This document shows positions 6,753 to 10,356 of a DNA stretch of 10,356 nt, one piece after another; position 1 is the stretch's first letter, and every line of letters begins with the position of its first letter. The notes beneath the pieces were generated by a model. The model made no database searches. It was given only the letters and a program-made list of their open reading frames with translations, and was not told the DNA's origin. The translations under genes and the position numbers were made by a program. Origin of the DNA: an uncultured Ignavibacteria bacterium (lineage in GTDB: Bacteria > Bacteroidota > Ignavibacteria > Tepidaquicellales > Tepidaquicellaceae); NCBI GenBank assembly GCA_937924675.1, contig CALEVL010000112.1:1-10356 (forward strand), read 5' to 3'.

Positions 6753-9700
6753 TTGAACGAATCAACTCCAAAGAATTACGCAATCCTCTTTACTGACATC
6801 GAAGGAAGTACGAAGCTTGCCCAGCAGTATCCTGACACAATTGCCGAAGCACTTGAAAAACACAATAATATTCTAAGAGAAGTATTCGCAAAATACAGGG
6901 GATTCATTTTTGAGTTTGTGGGTGATGCTTATTGTGTAGCTTTTGATAATGCCGATGACGCTATCCGTGCCGGTATAGAATCACAAAGGGGTTTAGCAAA
7001 AGCCGAGTGGACTGATGCAGTCATTAAGATAAGAATGGGAATTCATTACGGCCAGGCACAACAAGTCGGTGAAAAGTTTTCAGGCTATATTACTATGGCA
7101 AGAACTCAGAGAATCATGTCTGCCGCATATGGAGGTCAGGTTCTTGTCTCTAAATCAGCTCATGAATCTGCAGGCGGCAATTCACATGGTGAGTATTCTT
7201 TCCGTGATCTTGGAGAAAGAAGACTCAAAGATCTCATACAGCCGGTTCAAATATATCAGCTGGTATCCGAAGGTCTTGAAACAGACTTTCCTCCGCTTAA
7301 AACTCTCGATGCCCGGCCAAACAATCTTCCTTTTCAGCTCACAAATTTTGTAGGAAGAGATAAGGAAATGAAGCAGGTAAAAGAATTGCTTGCCGGTACT
7401 CATCTGCTCACACTTCTCGGTTCAGGCGGTTCGGGAAAGACAAGACTTGCACTTCAGGTTGCCGCAGATCTTATAGATGAATTCAACAACGGTGTCTGGC
7501 TTGTTGAGCTTGAACAGCTGATAGATCCGGTGCTCCTTCCTCAAACCGTAAATCAGGCACTCCGCAATCAGGAAGAATCGCAGAAGTCACCGGAGGAAAC
7601 TCTTGTTGAGTTTGTCAAAGATAAGGAGATGCTGATCATTCTTGACAACTGCGAGCATATCGCGGATGCATGTGCTCATCTTGCGGAAAATCTCCTGAAG
7701 ACTTCTCCGAATCTGAAAATGATTGTTACAAGCAGAGAAGCACTGAAATGTGAAGGTGAACAGACTCACAGACTCCCTTCGCTTCAAACTCCGACAAAAA
7801 AGAGATCTTACAAGGCTGAAGAGATTATGGAATTCGAATCAGTTGAACTTTTTCTTGAAAGAGCTCAGGCAGTAAATCCCTCTTTCAGTATAACAGATGA
7901 AAACTCCGCAGTTGTTGCAGGAATTTGTATAGACCTTGATGGAATTCCACTTGCCATTGAGCTTGCTGCGGCAAGGATCAAGGTGCTTAGCGTTGAAAAG
8001 ATCTATGAGAGATTAAGTGACAGGTTTAAACTTCTTACAGGCGGTAAACGAACTGCATTGCCGCGGCAACAGACTCTGAAAGCTCTTATAGATTGGAGCT
8101 ACGATCTTTTGTCTGATGAAGAGAAAATTATATGGGGAAAGTTGTCTGTCTTTGCAGGCGGCTGGACAATTGAAGCAGCCGAGGAAATCTGTCAGGATGA
8201 AGAAATCTCACAATATGATATACTTGATAATCTCATTAATCTGACTGAGAAATCCATAATCATTTACGACAGTGATAAGGACAGGTACAGAATGCTTGAA
8301 TCAATAAGACAATATGGCGATGATAAGCTGAAAGAATCAAACGGAAGGGAGTCTGTTGCTGTTGCACACCTGAAATATTACATGGAACTCGCAATAACAT
8401 CTGAAAAGAAACTTGCTGGTGATGAAGTTAAGAAATGGCTCGAGATACTTGAAACTGAAAACGGGAACATGGAAGCGGCAATGCACTGGTCAGTAACCGG
8501 AGGAGATCAAAACGAAGGCGGAAAGCTTGCAGCATCCTTCGCAAATTATTGGCTCAATCGCGGATATCTTACAACAGCATCTTACTGGCTGGATCACATA
8601 CTTGCCGGCAGTCCTGAAATGGACCGTGCCATAAGAGGAAACATTCTGGGTATAGCAGGACTTTTTGCTAACATGCTTGGGGATTCAGATAAAGCTGAAA
8701 AACTAATTGAAGAAGGGTTGGAAGTTTCAAGAGAACTTGGGAATAAAGATGACATTGCATCCGGATTGAATAATCTTGCATCGGTAGTTTATGAAAGAGG
8801 TGACTATACAAAAGCCAGGGAACTTATAGAAGAAACTCTTGCAATTGACAGAGAGTCAGGAGATCCTTCAAAGATTTCTTTCTCACTTATAAATCTCGGC
8901 ACAGTTGCAAGGTTGCAGGGTGACTATGACATTGCTAGAAATCTCCTTGAAGAAAGTCTGGCAATCAGACGAAAGGCAAAGAATAAATTTGCAATATCTT
9001 CTTCTCTCAACACACTCGGAATTCTGCATTCAAATCTTGGAGAATATGAGAAGGCAAAGGCTTATGTTAATGAAGGTCTCCAGATTGCAGAAGAACTCGG
9101 AAACAAATATGGAATAGGTGACGCTTATGGACTCTTGGGAGATATAGAAGCATTGATAGGTAATCTTGATGAGGCAAAGAAGCTTCAGAAAGAAAGTCTT
9201 CAGATTTTTGAGGAAATGGGAAAGAAGAATAAGATTGCCGACCGATACAGTAACCTGGGAAGCATTGCTCATCAAACAGGGGATAATCCGAAAGCAATTG
9301 AGCTGTTGGATAAAGCTCTGGAACTTCAGAGATCTATTGGAGACAAATTCGGTATTGCACTTACACTATTGAGGTTAGGTAAGGTCAAGATCTCAAACAA
9401 AGATTATGGGGGTGCAATTCAAAACATTAACGAGAGCAATGCCATCCGAACAAAGCTAGGACACAAAGGCGGGATTGCAGAATGTCTTAATGCATCTGCA
9501 AATATTTCTCTCTTAGAAGGGAAGACAGATGAAGCAAAGCAAATGTTCCTTGAGAGTTACGAGTTTCATGATTTGCTTAAGAATACTATAGGGATAGCTT
9601 CAGATATGATAGGTCTTGCCGGAGTCCTCATGAAAGCTGAGAGATTTGAGGAAGCTGCAAGGATGCTGGCTTATGCTGACAAGGTTGAGAAATTTTCAGG

Positions 9701-9860
9701 AGCATCACTTGAAATTAATGACAAGAAAACCTACCGGGGGCAAATGAGTATTGTTGAAGGGAAAGTTCAGGAGTCTTATCTGCAAAGTATTTCTAATTCT
9801 GAATTTACGTTTGATGCAAAGATAGTGAGAGAAATTATCTTATCAACATTTAGTACATAG
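6753..9860 (+). CDS. Class III cyclase-like / STAND ATPase / TPR signalling protein
   Basis: This 1035-residue soluble multidomain signalling protein has three parts. Residues 8-172 are a class III nucleotidyl cyclase homology domain with FTDIEGST (metal Asp15) and FVGDAY (metal Asp58). Residues 195-480 are a STAND-type NTPase of the COG3903-like group: Walker A GSGGSGKT (223-230), Walker B LIILDNCEH (294-302), TSRE (326-329) and GIPLAIELAAARI (397-409), followed by a winged-helix-like part to about 530. Residues 631-990 are nine tandem 40-residue TPR units. There is no C-terminal LuxR-type helix-turn-helix. In the cyclase domain Glu54 sits where adenylate cyclases have Lys, and Ala116 or Met115 occupies the usual transition-state Asn position, while Arg120 is kept. 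Catalysis is therefore doubtful. The start is TTG at 6753, after an in-frame stop at 6711. By analogy with STAND proteins, TPR sensing would gate the ATPase and N-terminal output; ligand and output are unknown. Confidence 0.9.
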   Translation: MNESTPKNYAILFTDIEGSTKLAQQYPDTIAEALEKHNNILREVFAKYRGFIFEFVGDAYCVAFDNADDAIRAGIESQRGLAKAEWTDAVIKIRMGIHYGQAQQVGEKFSGYITMARTQRIMSAAYGGQVLVSKSAHESAGGNSHGEYSFRDLGERRLKDLIQPVQIYQLVSEGLETDFPPLKTLDARPNNLPFQLTNFVGRDKEMKQVKELLAGTHLLTLLGSGGSGKTRLALQVAADLIDEFNNGVWLVELEQLIDPVLLPQTVNQALRNQEESQKSPEETLVEFVKDKEMLIILDNCEHIADACAHLAENLLKTSPNLKMIVTSREALKCEGEQTHRLPSLQTPTKKRSYKAEEIMEFESVELFLERAQAVNPSFSITDENSAVVAGICIDLDGIPLAIELAAARIKVLSVEKIYERLSDRFKLLTGGKRTALPRQQTLKALIDWSYDLLSDEEKIIWGKLSVFAGGWTIEAAEEICQDEEISQYDILDNLINLTEKSIIIYDSDKDRYRMLESIRQYGDDKLKESNGRESVAVAHLKYYMELAITSEKKLAGDEVKKWLEILETENGNMEAAMHWSVTGGDQNEGGKLAASFANYWLNRGYLTTASYWLDHILAGSPEMDRAIRGNILGIAGLFANMLGDSDKAEKLIEEGLEVSRELGNKDDIASGLNNLASVVYERGDYTKARELIEETLAIDRESGDPSKISFSLINLGTVARLQGDYDIARNLLEESLAIRRKAKNKFAISSSLNTLGILHSNLGEYEKAKAYVNEGLQIAEELGNKYGIGDAYGLLGDIEALIGNLDEAKKLQKESLQIFEEMGKKNKIADRYSNLGSIAHQTGDNPKAIELLDKALELQRSIGDKFGIALTLLRLGKVKISNKDYGGAIQNINESNAIRTKLGHKGGIAECLNASANISLLEGKTDEAKQMFLESYEFHDLLKNTIGIASDMIGLAGVLMKAERFEEAARMLAYADKVEKFSGASLEINDKKTYRGQMSIVEGKVQESYLQSISNSEFTFDAKIVREIILSTFST
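8643..9722 (+). repeat. Nine tandem 120-base units encoding 40-residue TPRs
   Basis: Residues 631-990 divide into nine consecutive units of exactly 40 residues with no insertion or deletion. Each follows a pattern like xLxxLGxxxxxxGdydxAxxLxeesLxixrelGnkxgIa. The DNA is diverged between units, so this is an old protein repeat rather than recent DNA duplication. The first and last units are the least canonical. Confidence 0.85.
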
Positions 9861-9896
9861 TACAAAAAGAAGAAATCATAACTTCTAAAAAAAAAC

Positions 9897-9923
9897 TTGA
9901 CATAAGAATTCAATATCCATAAT
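9897..9923 (+). promoter_or_regulatory. Candidate sigma70-type promoter for the secreted-protein gene
   Basis: A perfect TTGACA (9897-9902) is followed after 15 bases by CATAAT (9918-9923), five of six matches to TATAAT. The spacer is shorter than the usual 17; TAATTT at 9920 gives 17 but a poorer match. An A-run just upstream (9887-9895) resembles an UP element. It would give a leader of about 200 bases before the ATG at 10133. Confidence 0.45.
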
Positions 9924-10037
9924 TTTACCCAAGCTAAAATCCCAAAGAAATTCGGTCCCTGAAATAGCTTATTTGAAAACTGACCTTTTCTGTGTCAGGA
10001 TTCATACTCAAGATGTATCTCAAAAAGGAGAACAAAA

Positions 10038-10073
10038 ATGATTGATGCAATTCATCTTGTCGCTTTATCTTAA
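10038..10073 (+). CDS. Possible 11-codon leader peptide with strong Shine-Dalgarno
   Basis: AAGGAG (10025-10030) lies 7 bases before an ATG that opens an 11-codon frame, MIDAIHLVALS, ending in TAA at 10071-10073. This is the best Shine-Dalgarno in the window, and it serves a tiny frame 59 bases upstream of the secreted-protein start. It could be a regulatory upstream ORF (attenuation or translational coupling) or an independent micropeptide. The peptide has no run of one amino acid that would point to classical amino-acid attenuation. Expression is unproven. Confidence 0.35.
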   Translation: MIDAIHLVALS

Positions 10074-10132
10074 TTCTGATAAAAGAAGCTACACAAAAAC
10101 ATATTTTCAAAAAAATCAAAAAAGGAACAGCT

Positions 10133-10356
10133 ATGAAAGGGAAACTCATTGCTTTATTTCTAGCACTTGCTTTGGTTTCATCGTCATTTGTCTTCGCACA
10201 AGATGCTTCATCACCGGAGTATCAGGCAAAGAAAGAAGCTCTGATAGGTGTACCATATACTCCTGATCAGAACGTAGAAAAAGCTCCGGTAAGACAAGAG
10301 AACAGTATTCTTTTCTTATCAAATTGTCCTGAAACTGATCGTCCAACCTGTTTGAA
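10133..10356 (+). CDS. N-terminal part of a secreted protein, runs off the window edge
   Basis: An open frame of 74 codons continues past the right edge. It begins with a clear Sec signal peptide: MKGK, a hydrophobic core over about residues 5-20, and a probable cut after Ala22 (VFA before QD). The mature part seen is polar and then contains ILFLSNCPETDRPTCL with two cysteines, near residues 66 and 73. The ATG at 10133 is preceded by AAAGGA (10121-10126) at a good 6-base spacing. I do not recognise a family from this fragment. The signal peptide places it in the periplasm, outer membrane or outside the cell. Confidence 0.8.
   Translation, partial: MKGKLIALFLALALVSSSFVFAQDASSPEYQAKKEALIGVPYTPDQNVEKAPVRQENSILFLSNCPETDRPTCL

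Noticed and set aside
6753..9860. MalT/LuxR-type transcription activator identity
   Set aside because: The C-terminus after the TPR array is short and has no helix-turn-helix motif, so a DNA-binding activator label is not supported.
9849..9867. Imperfect hairpin around the stop codon of the STAND gene (GTAC arms with a 3-base loop)
   Set aside because: The core stem is 4 bases with a mismatch above it, and A residues rather than T residues follow, so it is not a rightward terminator.
9868..9886. AGAAG/CTTCT hairpin followed by an A-run after the STAND gene
   Set aside because: The polarity is wrong for a plus-strand intrinsic terminator, and nothing on the minus strand needs termination here.
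10042..10266. 74-residue plus-strand frame overlapping the leader and the start of the secreted-protein gene
   Set aside because: It overlaps a frame with a convincing signal peptide and its own Shine-Dalgarno, and its product is low-complexity and unlike a protein family.

Overview
The window looks like chromosomal DNA of a Gram-negative, double-membraned bacterium, most likely of the Bacteroidota/Ignavibacteriota (FCB) kind. The reasons are an AT-rich base composition, several starts with no Shine-Dalgarno sequence, signal peptides ending just before Gln, an Omp85-type outer membrane barrel, and a complete MCE (Mla-type) lipid transport operon. The taxonomic call is inference; no rRNA or tRNA gene is visible.

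Layout. (1) Positions 1-2901, minus strand: a two-gene unit with a SulP-family anion transporter carrying a C-terminal STAS domain (1225-2901), followed after only 7 bases by an Omp85/surface-antigen-type barrel protein (1217 down to the left edge, C-terminus cut off). (2) 2902-3084: a divergent intergenic region with a candidate promoter for the rightward operon. (3) 3085-6443, plus strand: a four-gene MCE transport operon. It encodes a small secreted protein that looks like an eight-stranded barrel, an MlaE-type permease (ATGA overlap with the first gene), an MlaF-type ATPase, and an MlaD-type MCE-domain protein with a C-terminal coiled coil. A stem-loop sits on the stop codon of the last gene. 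(4) 6444-6752: a 309-base gene-free stretch with palindromic elements. (5) 6753-9860: a 1035-residue signalling protein made of a class III nucleotide-cyclase-like domain, a STAND-type ATPase and nine tandem 40-residue TPR units. (6) 9861-10356: a candidate sigma70-type promoter, a long leader holding an 11-codon ORF with a strong Shine-Dalgarno, and the start of a secreted protein that runs off the right edge.

How they work together. The MCE genes supply an inner-membrane ABC engine (permease and ATPase) plus a periplasmic lipid-binding MCE subunit. The translationally coupled first gene is a candidate outer-membrane partner of that machine. The SulP/Omp85 pair may likewise join an inner-membrane carrier to an outer-membrane barrel, but that is only inferred from gene order. 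The cyclase-STAND-TPR protein appears to be a single-gene unit. Its cyclase domain keeps the two metal-binding aspartates but lacks the usual transition-state Asn, so it may be a regulatory pseudo-cyclase or a cyclase with altered chemistry. No mobile element, CRISPR array or RNA gene was found.
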